Shown one piece after another: positions 37,083 through 49,959 of a stretch of DNA of 64,000 bases (its first letter is position 1; each line of letters begins with the position of its first letter). Where the stretch lies: positions 1 to 64,000 of the forward strand of contig WFMF01000222.1 of assembly GCA_011033025.1 (NCBI GenBank), in the 5' to 3' direction. The translations under genes and the position numbers were made by a program. Below the pieces are notes generated by a model. It searched no databases, had not been told where the DNA came from, and saw only the letters and a program-made list of their open reading frames with translations. The stretch is from Beroe forskalii (Eukaryota > Ctenophora > Nuda > Beroida > Beroidae).

Positions 37083-37877
37083 ACGCTGATGTAACAGCGT
37101 TACGCTGATGTAACAGCGTTACGCTGATGTAACAGCGTTACGCTGATGTAACAGCGCTACGCTGATGTAACAGCGTTACGCTGATGTAACAGCGTTACAC
37201 TGATGTAACAGCGTTACACTGATGTAACAGCGTTACACAGATGTAACAGCGTTACACTGATGTAACAGCGTTACACTGATGTAACAGCGTTACACAGATG
37301 TAACAGCGTTACACTGATGTAACAGCGTTACACTGATGTAACAGCGTTACGCTGATGTAACAGCGTTACGCTGATGTAACAGCGTTACGCTGATGTAACA
37401 GCGTTACGCTGATGTAACAGCGTTACGCTGATGAAACAGCGTTACGCTGATGTAACAACGTTACGCTGATGTGGCAACGTTGCGCTGATGTAACAGCGTT
37501 ACGCTGATGTAACGGCGTTACGCTGATGTAACAACGTTACGCTGATGTAACAGCGTTACGCTGATGTAACAGCGTTACGCTGATGTAACAGCGTTACGCT
37601 GATGTAACAGCGTTACGCTGGATGTAACAGCGCCACGCTGATGAAACAACGTTAGCGTTAACTGATGAAACAGCGTTACGCTGATGTAACAGCGTTACGC
37701 TGATGTAACAGCGTTACGCTGATGAAACAGCGTTACGCTGATGAAACAGCGTTACGCTGATGAAACAGCGTTACGCTGATGAAACAGCGTTACGCTGATG
37801 AAACAGCGTTACGCTGATGAAACAGCGTTAAGCTGATGAAACAGCGTTACGCTGATGAAACAGCGTTACGCTGATGA
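37083..37877. repeat. 19-bp satellite, about 42 copies, each unit internally palindromic
   Basis: The unit is CGCTGATGTAACAGCGTTA. It contains both CGCTG...CAGCG and GTAAC...GTTAC inverted pairs. Sub-families run in blocks: ACACTGATG in the left middle, GATGAAACA at the right end. This indicates local homogenisation. Confidence 0.95.
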
Positions 37878-38317
37878 TGTTTAGTGATGGTTTAGTGATG
37901 TTTAGTGATGGTTTACTTAAAACGGTACTTTAGTGCTAAAAAGTAAAACTTCAATTTATAATTAACCTCAAGTTGTGAACCAGGAATGACTCTTAACAAT
38001 ACAGTTGCCACAACAAATTCACCTTCCAAAATACTGAAACAGGCATTCGTCTCTTTATAATCCACATCTCATTATGCATTAGAACAAGTTTTTTAATGCG
38101 GATCAAAATCTCGATTCATCGGCCACATAATAGGTAAAACTTAAGACAGCTCTAAATTTCAGCCAACGAGTTTAAAAATCATATTCACTTAATAGTGGAT
38201 TCCCTTCATTCTTGCATCAATAAATTTTATGTTAAAACAGAGAATAAATATCTAATAAGAGGCTAGTTGGGCTGTGTTAAAATTAAAACAATTCACTGAC
38301 GCATCACTCCCATTCGT

Positions 38318-39379
38318 TCATCTCCCGTCTGAACATTCACCCTCGCTCAAATCCCCCTTCTCAGGGCCCAACTGAGAGTCGCTCTGAACTAAAATAGCGC
38401 TAGTTCTGTCCCCATGCAGGGGCTTTAAGATTTGATGCAATGCTTCCATTGAATGAGTTGTCTCCGTGGGACCGGCGTCTGATGTACCGGTCGCTGGTTC
38501 CACGGAGTCGACTGAGGCCATGGGGAGGGCTGTAGCCATGGGGTCAACTGAAGCCATGGGGATGGCTGGATCCATGGGGGTGGCTGAAGTTGCTGGATTT
38601 GGATGTGGAGTGTCCCAGGCAGAAAGCGGCACTCCGTTCTGAGGCGTCTCCTCAGCAATGCACTCAGAAGACGGATCAGTCTCAGTCATTTCAACTTCAG
38701 TTGTTAACGTTTGCTGAACACCCGCTGGAGCAACCCCCAGAACTTCAGTTGGACCAGCCTGCTGAACATCTGACGCTTGCTTCATCAGGTTGTCGAACAA
38801 GTTATCTTCCGCTGACATTTGCGAAGTGACGGAGGGCTTGAATATGTCAGAGGATGCGGCAGTTCCTTTCTTAACGAAAGCAGAGTAGCCCTTGATCATG
38901 GCGGCCATCTTGTTTGTTGTGTCTGCACTCTTAACATTCTCCTCTGGAAATGACAAATGTTAGAATGAATTTTATAAAGAATGAATTCATTAGTACTTTT
39001 CGATAATTGCACTAAAGTTGGACAGCTAATGAAACAGGCAGTTTATGACTGCAATAGTGCAATTTGATATTTTCGTATCAGAATAAACATGGGAGGGGAT
39101 TAACTTAGTAACTTGGGGGAACTATCAAAATTCAGTCATGTAACAGTAAACATTCTCAGAGCTCGCTACATCAACATACCTTGAAAAAAGGGGGGGGGGG
39201 TATCAAAATTGAGTAACAAAGAACAACGAACCTCCGACCACCAACAGTTCCTTAGAGGGTGCAGGCTTCACGAAGCTGAACTCGAACTTCTTGGGTTTCG
39301 GAACGGAGAGATGGGCGAAGGAGTTTGGTGGGGGAATGTAGCCGACCACAGGATCCTCCTCACTCTCCGGTAACTCCTC
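38318..39379 (-). CDS. last two exons of an unidentified gene
   Basis: Exon 39379-39232 (acceptor CACCCCCAG, donor GGAG|GTTCGT) encodes EELPESEEDPVVGYIPPPNS and KKFEFSFVKPAPSKELLVVG. It joins in phase 1 to 38947-38318 (acceptor ATTTCCAG), which encodes ENVKSADTTNKMAAMIKGYS, then a disordered Pro/Thr/Met-rich tail with a degenerate repeat (PMASVDPMATALPMASVD) and an acidic end (SEGECSDGR). I do not recognise the family. The sequence looks like a largely disordered, possibly nuclear, protein. It lies just downstream of the PHAX-like exons on the same strand. It could be a separate gene or, less likely, an alternative 3' end of that gene, since the first exon enters in phase 0. Upstream exons were not found. 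Confidence 0.65.
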
Positions 39380-39384
39380 CTGGG

Positions 39385-39560
39385 GGTGGGCCGTGATGCC
39401 ATGGTGATGGGGGTGTGAGATGTGATGGCATGGTGATGGGGGTGGGCCGTCATGCCATGGTGATGGGGTTGTGAGATGTGATGGCGTGGTGATAGGGTAG
39501 GGGGTGGGCCGTGAGATGTGGTCACATCTCACGGCATCTCATGCCATGGTCTTGGTAATA
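39385..39560. repeat. short tandem repeat (GTGATGGCATGGTGATGGGG)
   Basis: Three to four diverged units of about 35-40 bp, directly upstream (minus sense) of the exon at 39379, where they form the C-rich tract before its acceptor. Similar ATGGCATGGTAAT words continue to about 39720. Confidence 0.7.
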
Positions 39561-39855
39561 TGCCATCATCTTATTGCCATACCATCATCTCATCAACGCG
39601 CCTAAAAGCGCGTCCCCCCTCTCACCATGGCATGGCAATATTAGATGATGGCTAATTACTAAGATCATGGCATGGTAATAGCATGATGGCGTGGTAATCA
39701 GATGGTGGCATCGCAATATAAAAAGATGGTGACAAATAGACAAAAGTAAAATGGATCCTAACTCATAACCTTTAAGTCTGTCACGATAGAAATTAGAAAA
39801 TCATCTGTTTAAATTTAAAATTTATTCGCTTTCAAAGTAACCCACCTCAGTTTTT

Positions 39856-40705
39856 TTAGCGCCGTTCCAGATTCAATGCGTCTGCGAGCACGTTCGACAG
39901 TTTCTTTTTCGCTCTTATTTTTGTTATAACGCCTCTTCTTTCAGCTTTCTTCAACTTCTTCCGCGCTGAAGGGTGTTCAAATCGTTCATATTGTCTTTTA
40001 GGGGGAACTCATTTCAAATTTGGATGACTTATTAACTTAACTCCTATGTAACTTCAGCAAGCTTTATTCAAAAGAGTACTAAAGAAGATTAAACTTCTCA
40101 GATTGTTACAATTTGGGCAATGAAAGCAGATAACAATTGATTGGTATCTAACCTATAATACAGTGCTATACGGCTCCCATTCCACTGTGAATGTAGTCTA
40201 TGTCGTCCTGAGGCAGCTCTTTCCTCAGTAATCCAATGAAAACACCGCCTGGCGACTTCCTGGGAAGGTAGACTCTTGATTAAAGCTGTGTAAAATCAGT
40301 AAACTGTTACAGTGTTACGAGAGAATACGAAGTTTCACACTATTATTTGTCTGAGTTTCACACTAATTTTTCTGACTTTGTATAAAAATTGCGATAGACG
40401 ATAGACCAAAGATTTTGTATATCTATGAAATGGGGGGTTGGGTTACCAAGAAAGTGCAAACCGAAAGCCCGAATGTGTAAAATGATAGAGTTTCAAAGTG
40501 CTGAAAAATTGATTACGCGAAATGTGAACGATCCTTGAGTCACTTCAATCTCATAGAATCGAAAACACCGAGGGGTATTGCTTCAAAACTTTATTCATCA
40601 CTAATTATCTTAGATCTTTAACGATACCTTCGGTCACCAGTCAACGTCAATTCGCCACCATTTGACTCAATTTCTTCAGTTTTGAAGAAATTCGAGCGCC
40701 TTTTC
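39856..40705 (-). CDS. PHAX: PHAX-like snRNA export adaptor, RNA-binding domain exons (5' part missing)
   Basis: Three exons with matching phases: 40705-40628, 40259-40186 and 40007-39856 (stop TAA 39858-39856). The first ends TEEIESNGGELTLTG DRR and the second begins KSPGGVFIGLLRKELPQDDI. Together they give the hallmark iE-nGG...rrtPGGvFl-LLk core of the PHAX RNA-binding domain. The third exon is basic (RKKLKKAERRGVITKIRAKK) and ends NVLADALNLERR, like the basic helix after that domain. PHAX links capped snRNA to CRM1 in the nucleus. The third exon's acceptor is weak. The N-terminal exons, with the export signal and the start of the domain, should lie to the right, beyond the palindromic element at 40834-43776. 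Confidence 0.7.
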
Positions 40706-40833
40706 CTTTCAATTCTATTGACAACGATGAATTAGCTTCTGCTTTTTCTGAAATGAATGGCGTAATATTATCAAAATCAAATGTAACACACGCATAAACA
40801 GTACAGTACTACACTAAAAAAACACACACAGTG

Positions 40834-43776
40834 TATGGTGGCCGAGGTGGCTAATGGCATTTTTTAAGCAATTTTTATTGTAATCAAAGTAAAATCAACC
40901 TAAAATAAAAATGAAATAAAAATAAAACCAAAATGAAATGAAAATAGAATGAAAATGAAATAAAAATGAAATGAAAATTTTAAAAATCAAAAATGAAAAT
41001 CAAATTAAAAATACAATCAAAGTAAAACCAAAATTAAATCAAAATAAAACCAAAGTAAAATAGAAATAAAACCATTTTAAAATGAAAATAAAATGAAAAT
41101 AAAATGAAAACGAAATGAAAACGAAATGAAAATGAAAGTAAAATCAAAATAAAAGTAAAATCAAAATAAAACCAGAATAAAACCAAAGTAAAACCAAAGT
41201 AAAATAAAACCATTTTAAAATGAAAATAAAATGAAAATAAAATGAAAACGAAATGAAAATGAAAGTAAAATCAAAAATAAAACAAAATAAAAATAAAACC
41301 AAAAATTAAATCAAAATAAAATCAAAATAAAACTAAAAGTAAAATAAAAATAAAACCATTAAAAAATTTAAAAAAAATTAAAAAAAAAGTAAAAAAAAAG
41401 TAAATTTAAGAAGAAAAAAAAAAGCTGAGACCGGCCAAAAGTATGTTGGGCTAAGGCGAAATTGTATAGTAGTAGGCTATTATGTGGGGAAATCGATTTG
41501 AGCCAATTTTGGTGCTGTGATGACGTCATCAAAATCGCGTAAAACACTAAAACAACGTATTTTGCGATAGATTGTTATTTTGCGCTACTTTGAACATCTC
41601 TTACTCAGAGAGTTTTCATTGTATTATGTTTTACTTCAATACATTGCTTGTGAGACCTCGAGATTTAGCTATAAAGCTATAAAACGAGTTCAAACGGTGA
41701 ACGGCCGAAAAATGTTGCCATGGGAAGCCTCCATAGATTGACCGCTAAATTATTGAGATTACATCTATGACGAAAATTTGCACTGTAGCCAGCTATTCTG
41801 TGATACGATGGTGAACTAATGTCTAATAATGGTTTTCATATTTCTCGCAGTGATTTGGGAGGGAAATATAAGATGAAATTATGAATCAAACTAAAATTTT
41901 TATTTTTATTCTTCTCGACACAATCAATTCATATGCAATACCGTACATCACTACATAAATCTTAGTCATATATTAAGTATCCGACTCATGAGAGAAGTAT
42001 GGGTCTGTTTTAATCCTGTCAAAAAAGTGTCAAATCGTTATTTGAAGCACGTGAATTCCCGTGGACGTTTTGTAGAAATTACGGGATTTAAAGAAATTGG
42101 TATTTACACGTGATTTTCGACTTGATTACATTGAGACAACTTCAAATACGAAGTCGAAATTCACGTGTAAATACCAGTTTCCTTAAATACCGTAATTTCT
42201 ACAAAATGTCCACGAGATTTCACGTCCTTCATAATTTCATCTTATATTTCTCTCCCAAATCACTGCGAGAAATATGAAAACCATTAGACATTAGTTCACC
42301 ATCGTATCACCGGAATAGCTGGCTACAGTGCAAATTTTCGTCATAGATGTAATCTCAATAATTTAGCGGTCAATCTTTGGAGGCTTCCCATGGCAAAATT
42401 TTCGTACGTTCACCACGGAACTCGTTTTATAGCTTTATAGCTAAATCTCGAGGTCTACAAGCAATGTATTGAAGTAAAACATAATACAATGAAAACTCTC
42501 TGAGTAAAGAGATGTTCAAAGTAGCGCAAAATAACAATCTATCATAAATACGTTGTTTTAGTGTTTTTACGCGATTTTGATGACGTCATCCACAGCACCA
42601 AAATTGGCTCAAATCGATTTCCCACATAGCCTACTATACAATTTCGCCTTAGCCCAACATACTTTGGCCGGTCTCAGCTCATGATAAGTCGTAAGTTTTG
42701 ACATGTCACTCGTTTTAAGTTTTCTTCTAAAACTTCAAAATCGATTTTTTCACCGTGCCTTAGAAAATCGCGTATATCTCGATGAAAAATCGAGATAGCC
42801 CAATGATCCGTGTGATTTTTCACAAGCTCTTTAAATTTCAACTAACGATTTTCAACATTTTCTGAGCTATCTCCATTCCTTCTTGGTCAAAAATGCGCAC
42901 AAAGATGACCTATTTTCGCTAAACAAGCAAGAAAATTTCGCTAAGTTGATGACGTCATAATGACATCATAATGACGTCATCAGAACTTCTCTTATAATAA
43001 TTACCTACTCCTGTCTTAGATGAACAAAACATGACCTCGATCATGTCTCTACTATTGTGGATCTTGAGATATGGGTCAGTGAGCGCGAACTCCTTTAACA
43101 TAACTTTTTGTTGCGCACGAATTTCATACAGCGCGCTGTGGATTCTAGATTAGCCACCTCGGCCATGAGCGATTTTTTTTCAAAAATTTTTCGAAATTTT
43201 TCATTTTTTTTTTTTTTTTTTCTTAAATTTACTTTTTTTAAATTTTTTTTTAAATTTTTTAATGGTTTTGTTTTTTTACTTCAATTTTATTTGATTTTTA
43301 TTTTGATTGTTTTAGTTTTACTTTTATTTTGTTTATTTTGATTTTACTTTTCATTTCATTTCGTTTTCATTTTTATTTTTCATTTTATTTTCATTTTAAA
43401 AATGGTTTATTTTACTTTGGTTTTACTTTGGTTTTATTCTGGTTTTACTTTTATTTTGTTTTTACTTTCATTTTCATTTCGTTTTCATTTCGTTTTCATT
43501 TCGTTTTCATTTCGTTTTCATTTTATTTTCATTTTAAAATGGTTTTATTTCTATTTTACTTTGGTTTTATTTTGATTTAATTTTGGTTTTACTTTGATTG
43601 TATTTTAATTTGATTTTTCATTTTAATTTTTAAAATTTTCATTTCATTTTATTTATTTTCATTCTATTTTCATTCATTTGGTTTTTATTTTTATTTTATT
43701 TTTATTTTAGGTTGATTTTACTTTGATTACAATAAAAATTGCTTAAAAAAAGCCATTAGCCACCTCGGCCACCATA
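40834..43776. mobile_element. 2.94-kb palindromic (foldback) element with 7-bp target duplication
   Basis: It starts TATGGTGGCCGAGGTGGCTA and ends in the exact complement, flanked on both sides by CACAGTG (40827-40833 and 43777-43783). The outer arms are long low-complexity tracts: AAAATGAAAATAAAACC-type at 40890-41420 and its T-rich complement at 43165-43735. The inner arms (about 41423-42680, folding near 42135) are near-identical and unique in sequence, with one indel of about 150 bp. A segment at 42685-43145 has no partner. A partial inner terminus (TTAGCCACCTCGGCC) at about 43150 suggests nesting. I see no transposase, so it would be non-autonomous. Confidence 0.85.
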
Positions 43777-43783
43777 CACAGTG

Positions 43784-44370
43784 CATTTAAACAAAGCCGT
43801 CATTTGTGAAAATAAAACGCGCGTGCTTGCGAAACGCGCGCCGAGTACAAAACAAATTGGCTCATGTCAACTAGTACTTGAAGTAACGCAGGACATGTTT
43901 TACGGGACTTGTGTCAAGCCGCGCCGCGAATTTCAGCACTCCAAATGCGCGCGCATTTGCAATTTCCTCCCAAGCACGCTGCAAAGTTTATCAACAATGC
44001 ACAATCCCGTTCACACACTATCAGTCGCAGTTCCGACTTGTTGTCTATCTCCTTTATAGTTGTAAGTTTACGAAGTAGGATTTCAACTATTGATTTTGAC
44101 ACAGTTTTGAAATTTAGGTATCAAAATGTATAGTGCTTTGTTTTGATGATTGTCCCTCAAAACAATCAATATTCAAATATGTCTGCTTGGAAGCAATAAT
44201 AAAGATGGACATACAATTTCAGCCTGATGATGTCGAACGTTTAACTGATACAAAACATGTTTTTATGGTGTGACTGTTGCTTAAATAAGGTTCATTGCTA
44301 ATCAAGTACTGAAAGTTTTGATGGCATGTGCGTGAACAGTATGTGAAATGGGAATTAAAAAGTCTCATGT
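43784..44370. other. spacer, nothing recognised
   Basis: Between the palindromic element and the satellite. It has GC-rich words (AACGCGCGCCGAG) and no convincing exon on either strand. Confidence 0.4.
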
Positions 44371-47300
44371 GGGTATGGGACATTGGCAATTTGAGGCGAT
44401 ATATTACCCAAAACTTCCCAATAGGTCAAACTAAAAACACTCAACCCTTAGCCACGCTAAAATCCCGTGTGTGAGAAAAATGTGTCAAATGTATCAACTA
44501 TCAGGCCATGGGACGTGGCGATTTGAGACCAGATATGCCTCAAAACGTATTATTATGATGTGAAAACATATTTCAGAGTTCTGAGTGCCAAACCAACCAT
44601 CCTCAGCTTTCGGCCGCCGTCCCACGTCCATAAATGTGCGAAAAGTGTGTCAAAGTCCCATGAATGGGACGTGGCGATTTAAACGATATATGACCTGAAA
44701 ACGTATTATGATTAGCTAACATATTTTAGAGTTCTGAGGTAACAAACCAACTATCCCCAACATTCGGCCACGCCCCAAATATCACGTTCCATAAATGCGT
44801 GAAAAGTTTCTCATATGTATCAAGCCATGGGACGTGGCGACATGAACTAGATATGCCCTCAAACACTATTATTATGATGGTAAAACATAGGTTCTGAGTG
44901 CTTAAACAACCGCGCAACCCTCAGCCACCCAAATTTCCATGAATATAAAGCGTAATAAATCTGTGTCATGCCATGGGACGTGGCGACATGAGACTAGATA
45001 TGCCTACAAAAACATATTATTATGGGAAAAATATATTTTAAGACCCACAATGCTTAAACCAACCATCCCCAACTTTCATGCGCCCAAATCCACATTTCCC
45101 ATAAATGTGCAAATTGTGTCAAATATGTGTCAAAAGTCCCATGGATAGGACGTGGCGATTTGAGCAATATGACCCTGGCAATATGTATCATGATGTGAAA
45201 ACATATTTTGAACTTCTAGTGCCAAACCGCCATCCCCAGCAAATACACTTAGGTACGTCCCATAAATGCACAAAGTGTGTCAAAATATGTTTTCAAAAGA
45301 AGTCCATGAGATGAGACGTGGCGATTTGAATTAGATATATAAACAATATTATTATGATGGAAAACATATTTTAGGAACACCTTTTGCCAACCCTCGGCGC
45401 TCAAAATTCATGATGCTCAAAAGTGTGTCAATCTGTGTCAATAAACAGGACATGGTGACATGAGACTAAATATGCACTAAGCAATGACCCCTTGGTGTCC
45501 CATGGAAAACATATTTGCAGTTTCCTGGGTGCTAAACCAACCATCGTAAACTTTCTATTTTGATCTATGTCCCATAAATATTGCGAAAATTGACAATCAA
45601 AATATGTGTGTCAAAGGGTCCCTTATATATGGATGGGACATTGGTTTGAGCGTGAGGTTGCGGGGTGGTTGGTTTGGCACTCAAAAGCCTCTTATCTCCT
45701 CATAACGTTTTCAAGATGTAATCGCCTCTCATACGTCCCATCTCCTTGGGACTTTTGAGCTTTTATGTTTGACACACTTTCTATGAATATGGATTTGGGC
45801 GTGACCAGGTGGAATGGTTGGTTTGGCACTCAGGAACTCAAAATATGTTTTCCATCATAATACGTTTTGGAAACAATCTGATCTTAAATCGCCGTCCCAT
45901 CACAGGACTTTTTGACACATATTTGACACACTTTTCAGCATTTTATGGACGATAGAGTTGGGCGTGGCCGAGGTTGGGAATGGTTGGATTGGCACTCAGG
46001 AACTCTAAAATATGTTTTCCCATCATATATTACGTTTGGAGGCTGTCTGATCTCCGTCTATACATCCATCCATGGACTTTTGACTATATTTTGACACACT
46101 TTTCTGGCATTTATGGGACGATGAGTTTTAGGCATGGCCGAAGTTGGAAATGATTTGGTTTATTTTCAGGACTCTAAAATATGTTTTCCATCATAATATT
46201 ACGTTTTGGAGGCATATCTGATCTCAAATCTTGCACTTATCCATGGGACTTTTGACATATTTGACACACTTTTTCATTTATGGGACGTGGGATTTAGTGT
46301 GAAAGTTGGAATGGTTGGATTGTGGCACTCAGAACTCTAAAAATATGTTTCCATCATAGTATTACGTTTGGAGGCACTGTCAGATCTCAAATCGCCCGTC
46401 CCATCATGGGACTTTTGACACATATTTGACACGCACTACAGCGCATTTATGGACGTGGGATTTGGGCGTGGCCGAGGGGATGGAGATGGTTGGTTTTGGC
46501 ACTCATGAACAAATATGTTTTCACATCATAATATTACGTTTTGGATGCATATCTGATCTCAAATCTTCACGTCCCCATCATGGGACTTTTGACTATATTT
46601 GACACACTTTTCGCATTTATGGGACGTGGGATTTGGGCGTGGCCGAAAGTTGGAAATGTTTTCAGGAGCTTAAAATATGTTTCCCATCATATGCCCGTTT
46701 TGGAGGCATATGTGATCAAATCGCCGTCCATCCATGGGACTTTTTGACTTTATATTTGACACACTTTTCGCTTGTTTATGGGTGGAGGATTTTGTGCGTG
46801 GCAGGCAGGAGATGATTTGGTTGCTCAGGAACTCTAAAATATGTTTTTCCCATCATAATGTCCACGTTTTGGGCATATCAGTCTCAAATCATACATCCCA
46901 TCCATGGACTTTTGACACCTCTTGACTTTTCCTTTTGTTATAGGACGTAGGATTGGCAAAGTTGAAATGGTTGTTGGTTTTGTCTCAGAACTCCAAAAAT
47001 ATGTTTTCCATCATAATATTACGTTTTGGAGGCATATCAGTCTCAAATGTCTTAAAATCCCATCCATGACTTTTGACACATATTTGACACTTTCGCGCAT
47101 TTATGGGACATGGGGATTTGTGCGTGGCCGAAAGTTGAAATGGTGGTTTGGCGCTTTTCAGGGAACTCTAAATATGTTTTTCTTACATCATAATATTGCA
47201 TTTGGGCATATCTGATCTCAAATCATACGTCTATCCATGGACTTTTTGACACATATTTGACTTTTCACATTCTTTGGGACGACATTAAGTTTTGGGCGTG

Positions 47301-47620
47301 GCCGAGTTGGAAATAGTTGGTCCAGCACTCAGGAACTAAAATATGTTTTCCATCATAATAATACGTTTTTTGAGGCATATCACAGTCTCAAATGTAAATC
47401 CATGGCTTGGCACAGGTTGACACACACACTTTTCTAGAAATTTATGGGACGTGGGATTTGGGCGTAGCCGAGGTGCAGGCTCATTTGGCGGTTTTGCACT
47501 CAGGAACTCTAAAATATATTATCTCATCACTTAATAGCTACGTTTTCCAGATGCTATCGCCTCAAATGCCACGTCCATCCATTGGACTTTGACACACGAC
47601 ACATATTTGACTTTGGTCCC
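44370..47620. repeat. satellite of about 150-170 bp in two opposed arrays
   Basis: Units carry CCATGGGACGTGGCGATTTG, AAAACATATTTTAGAGTTCT, CCAACTTTCGGCCACGCCCA and TTGTGTCAAATATGTGTCAA. From 44370 to about 45640 there are about 8 units in this orientation. From there to 47620 about 12 units run in the reverse complement. Units differ by many small indels and are not in register. The open frames here are accidental. Confidence 0.85.
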
Positions 47621-49945
47621 GTAAAACATCGCCTCAAGTAACTTGACAAGAATTTCAAGCAAAATGGGCACACAAGTAGATGCGATTCTGGTTATTGAAT
47701 TGAAAGGTCAATGTTTGTATTGTTGCTTTTCATGTGATCACACAGGGGCTGAACAGCCCTCAAGGGACTTGATTGGCAATGTGCTTTACTGGTTTCGATT
47801 TGCTGGCGATACTCTCTGAATCGAAATGCTATATAATTTTTGACTCTAATGATCTATATTTATATATTCAATATTTAAAAATATGGGTGCTTGCCACGAG
47901 GGTTTTCAAATCAATCAATCAGGCTACACGTGCTAAACTGCCAAATCCCGGTGTACTGGAGGAGTTCGATATAAAGCGGACTTCCACTTTTCAACTGTAC
48001 TCTATACGGTTCAAGAGCTGAAACTAAATCCATTCCTAATGACTAATACAATTCTGATTGCCATGGCATCTTTTCATTATTTTTGCATACTAACTTTAAA
48101 GACATGGACTGATCAGGTACAGCAATTCTGTACTGTGGTAAGTAGATAAAAATACCTATCAGTTATGAACTGTCACAGACAAAAATCACAAATGTATTCA
48201 GTACATGGCACTTTCATACGTAACCCACGGATGACTAATCGACGCCAAATCTAGGCTGCAGAATCTAGAACTATCTGCAACGAGATCAAGAAAACCTGAA
48301 GATGAGAGTTCAAGTGGCAAGCCCCTTTCGACGTAGCATTAACTTATCTGTTACCACTATTCTTATGCAATTCCAGTTGCTTACATCTACGCAGATGAGG
48401 TATTTATCTATGATACTAGTGACCACCACATTTACATTCGGATTCATAACCTTGCACGGAAAATGAGCATAGCCATGACGATACATGTGGAGCTGTTATT
48501 ATCTTGGCTATTACAATACTTTGTTAAATCTGATAACTCGGAACTCTGCATCAAATTTCTCGACCCGATTTAAAATAGAACGATCGTCCAAAAATTATCA
48601 TTATGACAATAAATACCTCGATGATATTCTTTTAAACCAAAAATCCTAAAAGTAGAAAAGTAGGGTAAAATCCACTATGATAATTACTGTATAGCACAAA
48701 ATTAACGATTAAGATTGATTCAGAGTCCGAGTTTGAAAGTGGAACGAGATGGTCCGAGCCTAAACTCAAACATGCCATAAGCTTCACTTTGGAAATATCA
48801 TGACAAATAAAATTCTAACGATCAAGGTGGGCGAGGTCACTAATGAAACATGTGATGGTCAGAGCCAAATACAACCTTTCAATCAAGCGTCCAAAAACAT
48901 GCGTTTAGCACCCATCAGCTATGTCTTTAAAATATTTTTTGGTCTGCAATCAATGTTTTCCAACTGGACTATAAATTCCTCCCTTGAGGTGTTTTACCGT
49001 TTGTGGTAGTATTAGTCGGTGAGAGTCAAAAATCGTCCATAACACTAATTTTATGCAAAACGGTATTTTCAAATAATTTTTTATGAAAACGATGCCAATT
49101 TTCATAAAATTTTAGGGATTGTTTATCACCAAGGACTTAAATTTTAACGACCAACAGAGCTCGTTAACATGTTGAAAACCTACTCGAAATCGATTTTCAC
49201 ATATCAAAATATAGTTGGCGCTTTTAACACCTGAAAATTGGCCCTGCTACGACTTTCAGCACTTCCTGCTAGCACTCCTGGTTCTTTTTCTCTTTCTGGC
49301 CAGAAGTTCCAGCCCTTTAAACCGGAACTGGTGCCGGGCTGATGGCAGCAACCCCGCCCTTCGGACGGGGGTGCTGATCGTTCGGAGATGCCCTCATCCG
49401 GAGACCCCAAACGTGAATTACTGCATTTTAGATATTTTGAACCTTTCTGCACTGATTTCACTGATGTACTTATCGAAATTTGTCTGGGAATTCCATATTT
49501 TATGCACTTATACGTAGGCTTTTTTCGAAAAAATCCCCAAATTTCTTACCTTTTAAATATGTCTCGTAAGGTACCTACTCATTTTTGATCACTGGGATCT
49601 CTACATGCTGTAGAGATGGGTTTCCTTCTCCTTCGAGTCGATATAATAAACAAGTTTATAGGGGGAGAAAAGTCTTTGGTAGCTTTTTTTGAACTTTCTG
49701 GTAACAGCAAGGATAGAATACTAGAGTAATCATCAGAACTAATATATCGAAAACGTCACTAGAAACTTTTAATAACTCTCGTATCGGACAAAACATAAAT
49801 ACTAGAAGCCAAAATAAAATGCGCAGCGTCAAAACATTTCATTCGGACAAAACTTTCACTTTCATTTTCATAGACAAAACAACTCAGAAATACGTGGCCT
49901 AAAATTTGAACAGGATTTTCAGACGCGCACACAAGCCCAAATATC
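47621..49945. other. no gene recognised
   Basis: AT-rich DNA. A short frame at 47860-48021 (+; LPNPGVLEEFDIKRTSTFQL) has a codon-like look but no recognisable family and no splice support. A short inverted repeat (CCAGAAGTTCC...CCGGAACTGG) lies near 49300-49332. Confidence 0.4.
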
Positions 49946-49959
49946 CTAAGTGTGACTCA

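Larger units (their letters stand above)
33844..38317. other. intergenic, repeat-rich; no gene seen
   Basis: After the host gene stop I see no exon. Notable pieces are an inverted repeat at 35675-35785, palindromes of GTCAGACGTTGTCTGAC near 36250-36545, a GC-rich foldback block at 36570-37070 and a 19-bp satellite at 37083-37877. Confidence 0.55.

Noticed and set aside
42685..43580. Phe-rich frames at 43108-43580
   Set aside because: They come from the T-rich low-complexity arm of the palindromic element and have no protein-like features beyond poly-Phe.
49204..49517. Overlapping frames on both strands around 49300
   Set aside because: GC content is slightly raised and a short inverted repeat is present, but there is no family resemblance, no splice support and no clear SINE promoter boxes.
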